Source of the DNA: Catenibacterium sp. co_0103
GTDB taxonomy: Bacteria > Bacillota_I > Bacilli_A > Erysipelotrichales > Coprobacillaceae
Length of the DNA: 44,130 nucleotides
Assembly: GCF_004168205.1 (NCBI RefSeq)
Contig: NZ_RCYB01000012.1
Coordinates: 1-44,130 of the forward strand
Direction of reading: 5' to 3'
The notes beneath the pieces are model-generated. The model was not told the DNA's origin and did no database searches. It saw only the letters and a list, made by a program, of their open reading frames with translations. Positions 1 through 7,638 of this stretch are shown in pieces. Within the stretch, counting starts at the first letter, position 1. Each line of letters begins with the position of its first letter. A program made the position numbers and the translations under genes.

Positions 1-312
1 CACTATAGTTTTGGTGGATTTGAGTTTGGTTATATATTTGTGTCCGCGCAACGAAGGCGCGGGGAAATGGAGGAAATCATGAAAGAGACATATGAATATG
101 TAACGGGTAATGATGGAACTCCTGTTACTACAACAGGTGGTACTTATGCGAAAATGATGCCTCATATTGTCCCATTTGGACCTTCTTTCCCAGGACAGAA
201 AGGTATTGGACATAATCCGAATGAATGGATGACAAGAGAGGATCTCATTACCAATGCAAAGATTTATGCTTTAACACTTTATCAATTATCTAGAAAGGAA
301 ACAGAACTATGA
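1..312 (+). CDS. M20-family dipeptidase (PepV/Sapep-like), C-terminal fragment
   Basis: The reading frame is open from the first base of the window and ends at 312, so this is the last ~103 residues of a longer protein cut by the window edge. The segment TTGGTYAKMMPHIVPFGP, followed by GHNPNEWM and a helical tail, matches the C-terminal catalytic-domain end of the PepV/Sapep metallo-dipeptidases of family M20. That family cleaves dipeptides in the cytoplasm with two Mn2+ or Zn2+ ions. The metal ligands of the N-terminal half are outside the window. A GTG at 40 could be mistaken for a start, but homology-like sequence continues upstream of it. The stop overlaps the ATG of cutC by four bases (ATGA), which indicates translational coupling. 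Confidence 0.8.
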   Translation, partial: HYSFGGFEFGYIFVSAQRRRGEMEEIMKETYEYVTGNDGTPVTTTGGTYAKMMPHIVPFGPSFPGQKGIGHNPNEWMTREDLITNAKIYALTLYQLSRKETEL

Positions 313-1049
313 TTGAAGTATGTTGTGGAAGTTATAAGGATGGCCTACGTGCTTACAAGGGTGGAGCCACACGCATTGAATTAAACAGTGCCCTTTATTT
401 AGGAGGTTTAACACCCTCTGTGGCTTCATTAAAACTCTTAAAAAGAGAAACAACATTGACTATTATTTGTATGGTTAGACCTCGTGGTGCTGGTTTTACT
501 TATGATGAAACAGAATATAAACAGATGTTATTAGAAGCAGAAGACCTATTAGAAAATGGTGCAGATGGTCTCGCTTTTGGTTTCTTAAAGAGTGATCATA
601 CAATTGATGTCAAACGTACAAGAGAATTTGTAGAACTTATTCATAAATACAATCGTACGGCTGTATTCCATCGTGCCTTTGACTGCTGTGATGATTTAGA
701 TCATGCGATGACTCAATTGGTTGAACTTGGCATTGATCGTGTTTTGACAAGTGGTGGTCAGCCTACTGCAATAGATGGAGCAGATAAGATCAAATCATTA
801 CAAGAAAATTATGGTAAGGATATTGAAATTCTTGCAGGAAGTGGTGTGAACTATAATAATGCATCCTCTTTAATGGAACATACAGGTATCTCTCAGGTAC
901 ATTCTTCTTGTAAGGATTATGAAGAAGATCCTACAACTTCAGGCAAGTCTGTCACTTATAGCTATTATACTGGCACACATGCTAATGACTATGAAAGTGT
1001 GGACCAGGAAAATGTCGAAAAACTTGTCAGCAGCCTACAAAACAAATAA
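309..1049 (+). CDS. cutC: CutC family protein
   Basis: A 246-residue TIM-barrel protein matching CutC along its whole length. The start IEVCCGSYKDGLRAYKGGA, the TSGG segment (~residues 147-150) and the late AGSGVN loop are family hallmarks. CutC was named for copper homeostasis in E. coli, but its biochemical activity is not settled, and in Firmicutes a copper role is supported mainly in Enterococcus. It starts inside the stop of the upstream dipeptidase gene, and its own 3' end overlaps the YitT gene, so the three form one operon. No copper ATPase or chaperone gene lies nearby, so the neighbourhood does not support a copper function. The family call is secure and the function is not. Confidence 0.9.
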   Translation: MIEVCCGSYKDGLRAYKGGATRIELNSALYLGGLTPSVASLKLLKRETTLTIICMVRPRGAGFTYDETEYKQMLLEAEDLLENGADGLAFGFLKSDHTIDVKRTREFVELIHKYNRTAVFHRAFDCCDDLDHAMTQLVELGIDRVLTSGGQPTAIDGADKIKSLQENYGKDIEILAGSGVNYNNASSLMEHTGISQVHSSCKDYEEDPTTSGKSVTYSYYTGTHANDYESVDQENVEKLVSSLQNK

Positions 1050-1890
1050 AAGATATATTATTACTTTCTTTGCAGTGTTCTTTTCGGCACTCTTACAAAC
1101 ATTTGTTCTTCAGACATTTTTGAATCCTTCTGATCTATTATCAAGTGGTTTTACAGGTGTTGCGATTCTAATTAATCGTATCAGTATGCTTTATGGGTAT
1201 TCTTTATCTATTTCCACACTTGTGATTGTACTCAATCTACCTGTCGCCATTGTATGTTATAAGACAATCGGTAAGAAGTTTGTTTTCTTTTCTTTCTTAC
1301 AAGTTATCTTCTTCAGTATTTTCACAAGGGTATTATCTTTTGATCCATTATTTGATGATGTGATCTTGAATGTATGTTTTGGTGGATTTCTTTATGGCTT
1401 TGCGATTGCGATTGCCTTAAAAGGTAATGCAAGTACAGCTGGTACTGATTTTATTGCTTTATATGTATCTAATAAAATGAACAAGTCAATCTTTGAATAT
1501 ATATTTGTCTTCAATACCTTGATGCTATGTGTTTTTGGATTTATGTTTGGCTGGGTTCATGCAGGATATTCTATATTATTCCAATTCCTCTCAACTAAAA
1601 CGATTGATACATTCTATAAGCGATATAAACGTGTGACTTTAGAAATCACTACAATTCATCCTGAAGAATTACGTCAGGCGTATATTGCACAATATCGTCA
1701 TGGTTTGACTATGCTTCATGGTGAAGGAGGCTATAGCGGTCATCCTCTTACAATGATTCATACTGTCGTGTCAAGCTATGAAGTACAGGATATTGTGGTT
1801 TTGATGAAGAGTATTGACTCTCATGTCATTATCAATATATTACCAACAGAAAACTTTGTCGGTGGATTCTATCAAAAACCACTCGATTAA
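1012..1890 (+). CDS. YitT family membrane protein (DUF161 + DUF2179)
   Basis: A membrane protein of 292 residues with about five to six hydrophobic segments in the first ~200 residues, followed by a soluble C-terminal domain (DUF2179-like, with a GEGGYSG segment). This is the architecture of the YitT/YpjC/YqfU family, whose transport substrate is not established. I chose ATG 1012 because AGGAA lies just upstream. The frame is open back to 919, but the extra N-terminal residues overlap cutC and are not family-like. The gene overlaps the end of cutC by 38 bp and ends exactly where a strong terminator begins. A second member of the family lies at 25172. Confidence 0.85.
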   Translation: MSKNLSAAYKTNKRYIITFFAVFFSALLQTFVLQTFLNPSDLLSSGFTGVAILINRISMLYGYSLSISTLVIVLNLPVAIVCYKTIGKKFVFFSFLQVIFFSIFTRVLSFDPLFDDVILNVCFGGFLYGFAIAIALKGNASTAGTDFIALYVSNKMNKSIFEYIFVFNTLMLCVFGFMFGWVHAGYSILFQFLSTKTIDTFYKRYKRVTLEITTIHPEELRQAYIAQYRHGLTMLHGEGGYSGHPLTMIHTVVSSYEVQDIVVLMKSIDSHVIINILPTENFVGGFYQKPLD

Positions 1891-1911
1891 CAGGCTTCGG
1901 CCTGTTTTTTT
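1889..1911 (+). terminator. Intrinsic terminator after the dipeptidase-cutC-yitT operon
   Basis: AACAGGC and GCCTGTT arms close a TTCG tetraloop and are followed by a T-run. The hairpin begins at the stop codon of the YitT gene. Confidence 0.9.
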
Positions 1912-1916
1912 GCATG

Positions 1917-1940
1917 AAAAAACCTCTCATATGAGAGGTT
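1917..1940 (-). terminator. Intrinsic terminator of the amino acid symporter gene
   Basis: A perfect 20-bp palindrome (AACCTCTCAT then ATGAGAGGTT, 1921-1940) overlaps the stop codon of the minus-strand gene. On the minus strand it runs into a T-tract, so it ends transcription arriving from the right. Confidence 0.8.
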
Positions 1941-3285
1941 AAATGCTTAATTCTTCTATACTACAAGTGTTTTCTTCTTTGAAGTATTTTTCTGTTTCCG
2001 CAATGACTTCTTTTCTAAGTCCAATTAAACCGATGAGGTTAGGAATTGCCATACAGCCATTGACGATATCTGCAAGAATAAAGATAAACTGTAATGACAT
2101 AAATGGACCAATCGCAATAAGAATAATGAAGATGATCTTATAAATCTTGATAGAACGAATACCTGCAAGATAATACATACATCTTTCACCGTAGTAGTTC
2201 CATCCAATAATTGTAGTAAACGCAAAGAAAATCAATCCAATATTTACAATATATTCACCAATAAATGGAATAATAAGTCCTCTATTAAAGGCAAGTGATG
2301 TGACTGCAGCTCCTTCTAAACCACTTGTGTTCGCACCAGTGATTAAGATTGCAAGACCTGTCATTGTACAAATGACCATTGTATCAATAAAAGTACCAGT
2401 CATAGATACAAGTCCCTGTTCTACACATGAATCAGTCTGTGCAGCAGCTGCGGCAATAGGAGCACTTCCTAAACCACTTTCGTTAGAGAAGATTCCTCTA
2501 CTAATACCCATCTTCATCGCAACACCCATACCAGCACCAAAGACTGCTTTGATATCAAAAGCTGAAGCAAGTACTATCTTTAATACATGAGGAATCATTG
2601 GAAGATGTGTTAATAGAATAAGTACAACACCACTAATATAAAATACACACATAAATGGAATCACTTTTTCAGCAACTGCCGCAATTCTATGAATTCCACC
2701 AATTGTGATAAAACCAACAAGAAGAGTAAGAATAATCGCACTGATCCAATAAGGTACATGGAAAGAAAGATGCAATGCATCAGAAATAGATCTTACCTGA
2801 GTGAATGTACCAATACCTAAATAAGCAACAGCTACACCAAAGAATGCAAATAGAGTTGCGAGAAACTTATTGTGTAAACCTTTTTCAATATAGTACATCG
2901 GACCACCGGCAATCTGTCCATGTTCATCCTTTGTACGATACTTGATAGCGAGTACCCCTTCAGCATATTTAGTAGCCATTCCAAAGAAAGCAGAAATCCA
3001 CATCCAGAATAATGCGCCAGGACCACCTGCAGAAATCGCAGTTGCTACCCCTACAATATTACCTGTTCCAATCGTAGAACTTAAGGCAGTACACAATGCT
3101 TGGAAACTAGAAACGTCTCCTTCATGATTTTCATTCTTCTTGAAAATCAAAGAGAAAGCTTTCTTTAATCTTACAAACTGAATAAACTTTAAATGAGTGG
3201 TGAAATAAATACCTGTTCCTAGTAGTAACAGGATAAGGGGCATACCCCATACGAGATTGTTGACTTGAGTCAAAAATTTGGTCAT
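1939..3285 (-). CDS. AgcS-family sodium:alanine/glycine symporter
   Basis: A 448-residue, strongly hydrophobic protein of the alanine or glycine:cation symporter family (AgcS/AlsT, SSS-like fold). The family signature appears as GTGNIVGVATAISAGGPGALFWMW, given here only by its ends (GTGNIVG near residue 73, GGPGA just after), and the GIFSNESGLGSAPIAAAA segment marks the second half. It imports alanine or glycine with Na+ or H+. The glycine riboswitch in its leader points to glycine as the relevant substrate. The start ATG sits directly after GGAG and a T-run. It is a single-gene unit with its own promoter and terminator. Confidence 0.92.
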   Translation of the reverse strand: MTKFLTQVNNLVWGMPLILLLLGTGIYFTTHLKFIQFVRLKKAFSLIFKKNENHEGDVSSFQALCTALSSTIGTGNIVGVATAISAGGPGALFWMWISAFFGMATKYAEGVLAIKYRTKDEHGQIAGGPMYYIEKGLHNKFLATLFAFFGVAVAYLGIGTFTQVRSISDALHLSFHVPYWISAIILTLLVGFITIGGIHRIAAVAEKVIPFMCVFYISGVVLILLTHLPMIPHVLKIVLASAFDIKAVFGAGMGVAMKMGISRGIFSNESGLGSAPIAAAAAQTDSCVEQGLVSMTGTFIDTMVICTMTGLAILITGANTSGLEGAAVTSLAFNRGLIIPFIGEYIVNIGLIFFAFTTIIGWNYYGERCMYYLAGIRSIKIYKIIFIILIAIGPFMSLQFIFILADIVNGCMAIPNLIGLIGLRKEVIAETEKYFKEENTCSIEELSI

Positions 3286-3318
3286 AAAAAAACTCCTTCT
3301 AATAAATTAGACGGAATT
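3286..3318 (-). promoter_or_regulatory. Riboswitch expression platform: hairpin covering the ribosome binding site
   Basis: On the minus strand AATTCC pairs with GGAGTT (one G-U pair) and TCTAA pairs with TTAGA around a TTTA loop, giving an 11-pair stem with one G/A mismatch. The 3' arm contains the AGGAG ribosome binding site and is followed at once by seven Ts and then the ATG. The same hairpin could therefore block translation or act as an intrinsic terminator. Pairing was read by eye and not folded computationally. Confidence 0.7.
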
Positions 3319-3336
3319 AATAGTGAAAAGTATAAG

Positions 3337-3470
3337 TCACTGTCCTTTTACCTGAGAGTGTTACTCCTTCGGTGCTCATTATGAGTCTCTCCAGTGATTC
3401 GTCCAATAGCGATCCTTTTACCTGAAATCTTCCATCCTTCGGTGTTCTTACAAAGAATCTCTTTCGCTAC
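3337..3470 (-). ncRNA. Tandem glycine riboswitch (two aptamers)
   Basis: Two copies of the glycine aptamer core lie in series on the minus strand. The first (about 3470-3406) is closed by TAGCGA/TCGCTA arms and the second (about 3398-3337) by CACTG/CAGTG arms. Each contains the family's CACCGAAGGA segment and an AGGTAAAAGGA segment, both nearly invariant in glycine riboswitches. A short linker joins them, as in the cooperative tandem type. The leader runs from a promoter at 3525-3497 into the amino acid symporter gene. In streptococci, glycine riboswitches before this transporter family repress it, so an off-switch is the likely behaviour here, but that is an inference. Confidence 0.95.
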
Positions 3471-3496
3471 TATCATCCGTTCTTTTACAAGAAAAT

Positions 3497-3525
3497 ATTA
3501 TAAACAGAGATTATTATAAATTCAA
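3497..3525 (-). promoter_or_regulatory. Promoter of the glycine riboswitch-symporter unit
   Basis: On the minus strand TTGAAT (3525-3520) and TATAAT (3502-3497) are separated by exactly 17 bp. Transcription would start near 3490, about 20 bases before the first aptamer. Confidence 0.75.
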
Positions 3526-3577
3526 TGTTTTTTTATTATAACTCTTTTTGTATAATAAGAAAAAGGGGAATGAATTT

Positions 3578-4114
3578 ATGAATATCATATGTTATGGGGA
3601 TTCTAATACTTATGGATTTAACCCTCTTGATGGGGGACGTTATGAAACAAACTGGGTGGATATAGTAAGGGAGAATTATAAAGATGATTTTGTAGTCAAT
3701 GCAGGACTTAATGGCAGACTTGCGGAACCTAGACAATTCTTATATGATGTTACCTTACGTCAATATGCACCTATTGGATTATTAGTTATTATGCTAGGGA
3801 CAAATAATGTAGACCACTTAGAACCTGTAGAACATATTACAGTAGGTCTTCATGTGATGTTAAGACGTGCCCTGTCTAAAGCAGAACATATATTACTTCT
3901 TGCACCGCCATACTTAAGAATTGATGAAGAAAGATATCAAAGAAGTAAAGAACTCAATAAGAAGTTAAAAGTACTTGCAGATAGCTTTCATGCAGATTTT
4001 ATTGATGTAGAAGAAGTAGTAAGTGAACTTGCATTTGATGGTATTCATCTTACACAAAAGGGACATGAACAGCTAGGAAAAACAATTGTAGACTTTATAA
4101 AGAAATCCTTATAA
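3578..4114 (+). CDS. SGNH/GDSL-family hydrolase
   Basis: A 178-residue single-domain SGNH hydrolase. The four blocks are visible: GDSN near residue 7 (nucleophile Ser), a Gly in NAGLNG, GTNN (oxyanion Asn) and DGIHLT near the C-terminus with the Asp-His pair. These enzymes are esterases, lipases or sugar deacetylases, and the substrate cannot be told from sequence. There is no signal peptide, so it acts in the cytoplasm. I start it at ATG 3578, behind AAGGGGAA. An in-frame ATG at 3548 lies at the predicted -10 box (TATAAT, 3551-3556) and would precede transcription start. It stands alone between two terminators. Confidence 0.85.
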   Translation: MNIICYGDSNTYGFNPLDGGRYETNWVDIVRENYKDDFVVNAGLNGRLAEPRQFLYDVTLRQYAPIGLLVIMLGTNNVDHLEPVEHITVGLHVMLRRALSKAEHILLLAPPYLRIDEERYQRSKELNKKLKVLADSFHADFIDVEEVVSELAFDGIHLTQKGHEQLGKTIVDFIKKSL

Positions 4115-4125
4115 TGGATTTTTTT
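4103..4125 (+). terminator. Short intrinsic terminator after the SGNH hydrolase gene
   Basis: AAATCC and GGATTT form a six-pair, A/T-rich stem across the stop codon, followed by Ts. It is weak compared with the others in the window. Confidence 0.55.
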
Positions 4126-4169
4126 GTATGCTCAAAAGTGCTATACTTCGACACTAGAGGGATTAAGAT

Positions 4170-5501
4170 ATGACAAAGAATATGACAGAAGGACATCCAT
4201 TAAAACTCATTATGATGTTCGCATTTCCTTTATTATTGGGTAATATATTCCAGCAGACTTATAATATTGTGGATACTGCAATAGTAGGTCAGACACTTGG
4301 TGCCAATGCACTTGCGGCAGTAGGCTCTACTACTAGTGTACAATTTTTAGTATTGGGATTTTGTATTGGTATATGCTGTGGGTTTGGTATACCTATTGCC
4401 CAGTCATTTGGTGGAAATAACTTATCTAAGATGCGTGATTTTATTTATCATAGTATCATTCTAACAATTATTATTGGCGCAATATTAACTGTAGGATGCT
4501 GTTTATTATGTATGACAATTATTCATATATTACAAATACCAGCTGAGATTGCATCACGTTCTTATATATATTTATTAATAATATTCATAGGCTTACCATG
4601 TACATTACTCTATAATCTATGTTCAAGTATATTACGTGCTGTAGGAGATAGTCGCACACCATTCTTATTTCTTGCTTTTTCTGCTTGTCTCAATATTGTG
4701 TTAGATTTATTTTGTATTATTATTTTAAAACTCGATGTCGCAGGGGCAGCCCTTGCGACAATTGTGTCACAAGGTATCAGTGGCATCTTATGTCTTATAG
4801 TCATTAAGAAACGTTTTACAGTATTACATATAGAAAAAGAAAATAAAGTAATAAAGTCATCCATCGTTAAGAATTTACTTGGGATGGGACTTCCAATGGG
4901 ATTACAGTACTCTATTACTGCGATTGGCTCTATGGTCATGCAGGGTGCCAATAACTTTTTAGGCGCAACTTATATGTCTGCTTTTGCGGCGGCAGCTAAA
5001 ATCAAACAGCTTGCCATCTGTCCATTTGATGCATTGGCCACAGCAGCTTCAACTTTCGCAAGTCAGAACTATGGCGCAAAGAAATATGATCGTATCAAAA
5101 AAGGAGTCATACAAACTGTTGTTGTAGGTATTATCTATGGCGTGATTGTAGGAATCTTATTGATTCTATTTGGTAGAATATTCTCAATGTTGTTTATTTC
5201 ATCAAAATATAGTGCTGTCCTTGATGCATCCGCAAAATATATTACCTATATGGGATATTTCTATTGGGTTCTTTCAATTCTCAATGTATGCCGCCAGACA
5301 ACTCAGGGGATTGGTTATTCTGGACTTGCAATATTCTCTGGTGTCATTGAAATGATTGCAAGATGTTTTGTATCGTTGGTATTTGTACCAATTGCTGGTT
5401 ATACCGCAATTTGTTGTGCAGACCAGACAGCCTGGATTGTTGCAGCACTCTATTGTGTATTCACTTTTAGTTATTGTTTTAAAAAGATTCAAGAAGAATG
5501 A
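4170..5501 (+). CDS. MATE-family efflux transporter
   Basis: A 443-residue membrane protein with about 12 predicted helices arranged as two homologous halves. Family-typical segments include QTYNIVDTAIVGQTLGANAL near the start, an ILRAVGDSRTP loop at the end of the first part, and GLPMGLQYSITAIGSMVMQG opening the second half. MATE proteins export cationic drugs or metabolites in exchange for Na+ or H+. Start ATG 4170 has a weak site (GAGGGATT) upstream. The 3' end overlaps the end of the opposing AraC gene by 13 bp with no terminator visible between them. It is unlike the second MATE gene at 17523 in detail, so the two are not a recent duplication. Confidence 0.9.
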   Translation: MTKNMTEGHPLKLIMMFAFPLLLGNIFQQTYNIVDTAIVGQTLGANALAAVGSTTSVQFLVLGFCIGICCGFGIPIAQSFGGNNLSKMRDFIYHSIILTIIIGAILTVGCCLLCMTIIHILQIPAEIASRSYIYLLIIFIGLPCTLLYNLCSSILRAVGDSRTPFLFLAFSACLNIVLDLFCIIILKLDVAGAALATIVSQGISGILCLIVIKKRFTVLHIEKENKVIKSSIVKNLLGMGLPMGLQYSITAIGSMVMQGANNFLGATYMSAFAAAAKIKQLAICPFDALATAASTFASQNYGAKKYDRIKKGVIQTVVVGIIYGVIVGILLILFGRIFSMLFISSKYSAVLDASAKYITYMGYFYWVLSILNVCRQTTQGIGYSGLAIFSGVIEMIARCFVSLVFVPIAGYTAICCADQTAWIVAALYCVFTFSYCFKKIQEE

Positions 5502-6253
5502 CGATATTCAAGAGGTGTCATATGATACCTCTTTTTAAACTGTGTATTAAAATAGCTAGGACGACTAAAGCCACACATTTTTGAAATAGATACAATAGAA
5601 TAATCTTTAGATAATAACTCAGTACTATGCACTAAACGTAATTCATTCAAATAAACTATAGGAGAAGTATGAAGATATTGAGAAAAAATACTACAGCATC
5701 TTGAACGACAAATAGAAACCGCATCTGCCATATCCTGGATGGTGATCTTCTGAGAAAGATGATCTCTCAAATAATGAATCATTTCTAACATCTTATCATA
5801 ATCGTCTAGTGGTTTACTTTCTGGAAGAGTTGTACTAGCTAAATGGACAAGCTCTGATGCAGAAGATAGAATTAAAAAGGGACTCATTTCTGGAATATTA
5901 AGTAAACCATATAGCTTAGTGATGAGTGCATGAATTGTATGATCATGGATAACTATATAAGGGGCATGTTCATGATTAAAGAATGAATCAAAATAACTTA
6001 AAAGTGATTCATGCATACTAAAAGTTTCTCTTTCGATAGAGACAGTCATTAAATGGGCTGTAGAAGAAAGTCTTGCATGAATAATATGAGTATTAATCAT
6101 AAAGGCTTCGCCTTTATGAATAGTAATTGATTCTCCATTAATTAAATAGGATACTTCTCCATGAAGACAATAAATGAACTCTAAAGAATCGTGATCATGA
6201 TAAATTATATCATTTTCTGTATTTTCAATATGCTGGGTATGAATGGGAAACAT
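5489..6253 (-). CDS. AraC-family transcriptional regulator with cupin sensor domain
   Basis: A 254-residue regulator. Residues ~10-90 form a cupin-like ligand-binding domain, typical of sugar-sensing AraC proteins. The last ~95 residues hold the two helix-turn-helix motifs; the second is GFSRPSYFNTQFKKRYHMTP, close to the family consensus. I start it at ATG 6253, preceded by AAGGAG. The frame is open to 6313, but the extension would be a hydrophobic tail overlapping the promoter. It is divergent from the SWIM protein gene, and the intergenic region has four motif copies that probably are its binding sites. The cysteine-rich run ICRSRCCS in the first helix-turn-helix is unusual and could hint at redox or metal sensitivity. 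Confidence 0.9.
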   Translation of the reverse strand: MFPIHTQHIENTENDIIYHDHDSLEFIYCLHGEVSYLINGESITIHKGEAFMINTHIIHARLSSTAHLMTVSIERETFSMHESLLSYFDSFFNHEHAPYIVIHDHTIHALITKLYGLLNIPEMSPFLILSSASELVHLASTTLPESKPLDDYDKMLEMIHYLRDHLSQKITIQDMADAVSICRSRCCSIFSQYLHTSPIVYLNELRLVHSTELLSKDYSIVSISKMCGFSRPSYFNTQFKKRYHMTPLEYRHSS

Positions 6254-6284
6254 GATAAAACTCCTTATAAACGATAGTGATATT

Positions 6285-6313
6285 ATTATAAGTATAAAAT
6301 AGATATTAATCAA
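6285..6313 (-). promoter_or_regulatory. Promoter of the AraC-type regulator gene
   Basis: On the minus strand TTGATT (6313-6308) and TATAAT (6290-6285) are 17 bp apart. One repeat copy (6271-6283) covers the expected transcription start and the next (6323-6335) lies just upstream of the -35 box. Confidence 0.7.
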
Positions 6314-6353
6314 TAAAATTATACGATAATGATATAAAAGAAAGAAAATGCAA

Positions 6354-6379
6354 TGATTATCAAGTGAAGTTGATAATCA
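6354..6379. repeat. Perfect 10-bp inverted repeat between the AraC and SWIM genes
   Basis: Arms TGATTATCAA and TTGATAATCA flank a GTGAAG spacer, in the middle of the divergent intergenic region and between the second and third direct-repeat copies. There is no T-run, so it is more likely an operator or DNA-structure element than a terminator. It is distinct from the 13-bp repeats. Confidence 0.6.
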
Positions 6380-6494
6380 CTAATAAATGTAAACGGTGAC
6401 ACTTCATAAAAACAGACTTCTAAATATACAATAATGATATGAATAGAAAATAAGAATGAATTATAGTTCTATATAATATACGATAATGATGTGT

Positions 6495-6524
6495 TTGTGT
6501 AGAATGTTAAGAATATGTTATAAT
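6495..6524 (+). promoter_or_regulatory. Promoter of the SWIM zinc-finger gene
   Basis: TTGTGT (6495-6500) and TATAAT (6519-6524) are 18 bp apart. The -35 box is a poor match, as expected for an activated promoter, and a repeat copy ends two bases upstream of it. Transcription would start near 6531, which rules out the in-frame ATG at 6486 as a start. Confidence 0.6.
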
Positions 6525-6545
6525 TTTGTTCGAGGAGCTGATAGG

Positions 6546-7589
6546 ATGAAAGAAGAATTATTTGATGATTTAATATTAGAAAGAGGTTATGAATATGCCC
6601 AGGAAGGGGCAGTGGATCATGTACGTAAAGTAGGAGAAGTAATCTATGCCACTGTTCATGGGACAGAGGATTATCATGTAAAAATAGATGATAATGATAT
6701 GTTCTGTGATTGTCCCTATGCTAAAGAGGGAGCGCATTGTAAGCATATGGCTGCTGTTTTGTATTATTTAGAGAGTCATCCTGTTTATGATGAACATACA
6801 ATTATTGATGCATTAAGTGAGAAGCAGGCTAAACAACTATTAAAGAAAATATTAAAAGATCATCCAGAATATTTAGATCAACTACCACAGGTAGAAAAGA
6901 AAGTAGAAAACAAAGAAAGTGTGGAAGAGGCTTTTAGAAATCATCCTGACAAGAAATCAGCTCGTGGTTATATTGTGAAATGTATGGATGATTATATGGA
7001 TATAGATATACTTATTCATACATTTAAAAACTATTTGGAAGATAAGATCGTATCCAAATATTTGATTGATTACTATAGTACACTTGATATTAAAAAAGCG
7101 ATTTCATTTGTGAAATCATTAAAGACAGATAAGCCTTCTATTAAAAAGATGTATCAATCTTATTTGAAGGACTTATATTTAAAAGATAATGATAGAGAAT
7201 CTTATTTAGATATTTTATGGAAACTTGTGAAAGAGGATGGACAGATAGATTTCTATCGTGAATTAAAAAGACAATATACAAAAGAGGAATGGATTCCATT
7301 AAGAGAAGATCTTCTTAATAGTCTTCCACCTCGTGCAAGACTTGATAAGATTTATTTAGAAGAAGGTATGTATGATCAGTTATTGAATCTTGTCATTCAA
7401 ACACCTGGCTTATATATTCTAGAAGAGTATTATCGTGATTTATTGAATTATCCTGAACAGCTATTAAATAAGTATTTAGAGGAACTTAAACCTCTTGTAG
7501 GTAAACAGGATATCACTCATTATCTCAAAGAAATAGAAGAGATTCCTGGAGGCGTGCAGTTTATTTCTTTAAATCAATTGAGAAAATAA
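6546..7589 (+). CDS. SWIM zinc-finger domain protein
   Basis: A 347-residue protein with a SWIM-type zinc finger near residues 50-75: FCDCPYAKEGAHCKHMAAVL supplies the C-x-C...C-x-H ligands. SWIM domains mediate DNA or protein binding and in Firmicutes are often encoded beside SNF2-type helicases, but none is present here. The rest is helical and charged, with no enzyme motif I recognise. Start ATG 6546 follows GAGGAG with good spacing. The gene is divergent from the AraC regulator and appears to be under its control. The far end is insulated by a bidirectional terminator. The domain call is firm and the biological role unknown. Confidence 0.8.
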   Translation: MKEELFDDLILERGYEYAQEGAVDHVRKVGEVIYATVHGTEDYHVKIDDNDMFCDCPYAKEGAHCKHMAAVLYYLESHPVYDEHTIIDALSEKQAKQLLKKILKDHPEYLDQLPQVEKKVENKESVEEAFRNHPDKKSARGYIVKCMDDYMDIDILIHTFKNYLEDKIVSKYLIDYYSTLDIKKAISFVKSLKTDKPSIKKMYQSYLKDLYLKDNDRESYLDILWKLVKEDGQIDFYRELKRQYTKEEWIPLREDLLNSLPPRARLDKIYLEEGMYDQLLNLVIQTPGLYILEEYYRDLLNYPEQLLNKYLEELKPLVGKQDITHYLKEIEEIPGGVQFISLNQLRK

Positions 7590-7609
7590 GGCATTTTAAG
7601 CGTATAAAA

Positions 7610-7638
7610 AGAGTAGGGAGATATAATCTCTCTACTCT
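7610..7638. terminator. Bidirectional terminator between the SWIM and YoaK-like genes
   Basis: A 13-pair stem (AGAGTAGGGAGAT against ATCTCTCTACTCT, one G-T pair) around an ATA loop. A T-tract follows on the minus strand and a shorter one on the plus strand. It overlaps the stop codon of the minus-strand gene. Confidence 0.85.

Larger units (their letters stand above)
6271..6492 (+). repeat. Four direct repeats of a 13-bp motif, likely regulator-binding sites
   Basis: Consensus ACGATAATGATAT occurs at 6271-6283 (one mismatch), 6323-6335 (perfect), 6428-6440 (one mismatch) and 6480-6492 (one mismatch), all on the plus strand. Start-to-start distances are 52, 105 and 52 bp, about 5, 10 and 5 helical turns, so all copies face the same side of the DNA. 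The outer copies sit against the two divergent promoters. AraC-family proteins bind direct repeats, which makes the neighbouring regulator the natural candidate. Confidence 0.6.

Noticed and set aside
2300..3127. Several plus-strand open frames of 60-96 codons opposite the amino acid symporter gene
   Set aside because: They have no ribosome binding sites or recognisable domains and mirror the codon pattern of the strongly supported minus-strand gene.
6271..6492. Possible CRISPR array
   Set aside because: The repeats are only 13 bp, unevenly spaced at 52/105/52 and AT-rich, with no cas genes nearby; promoter positions explain them better.
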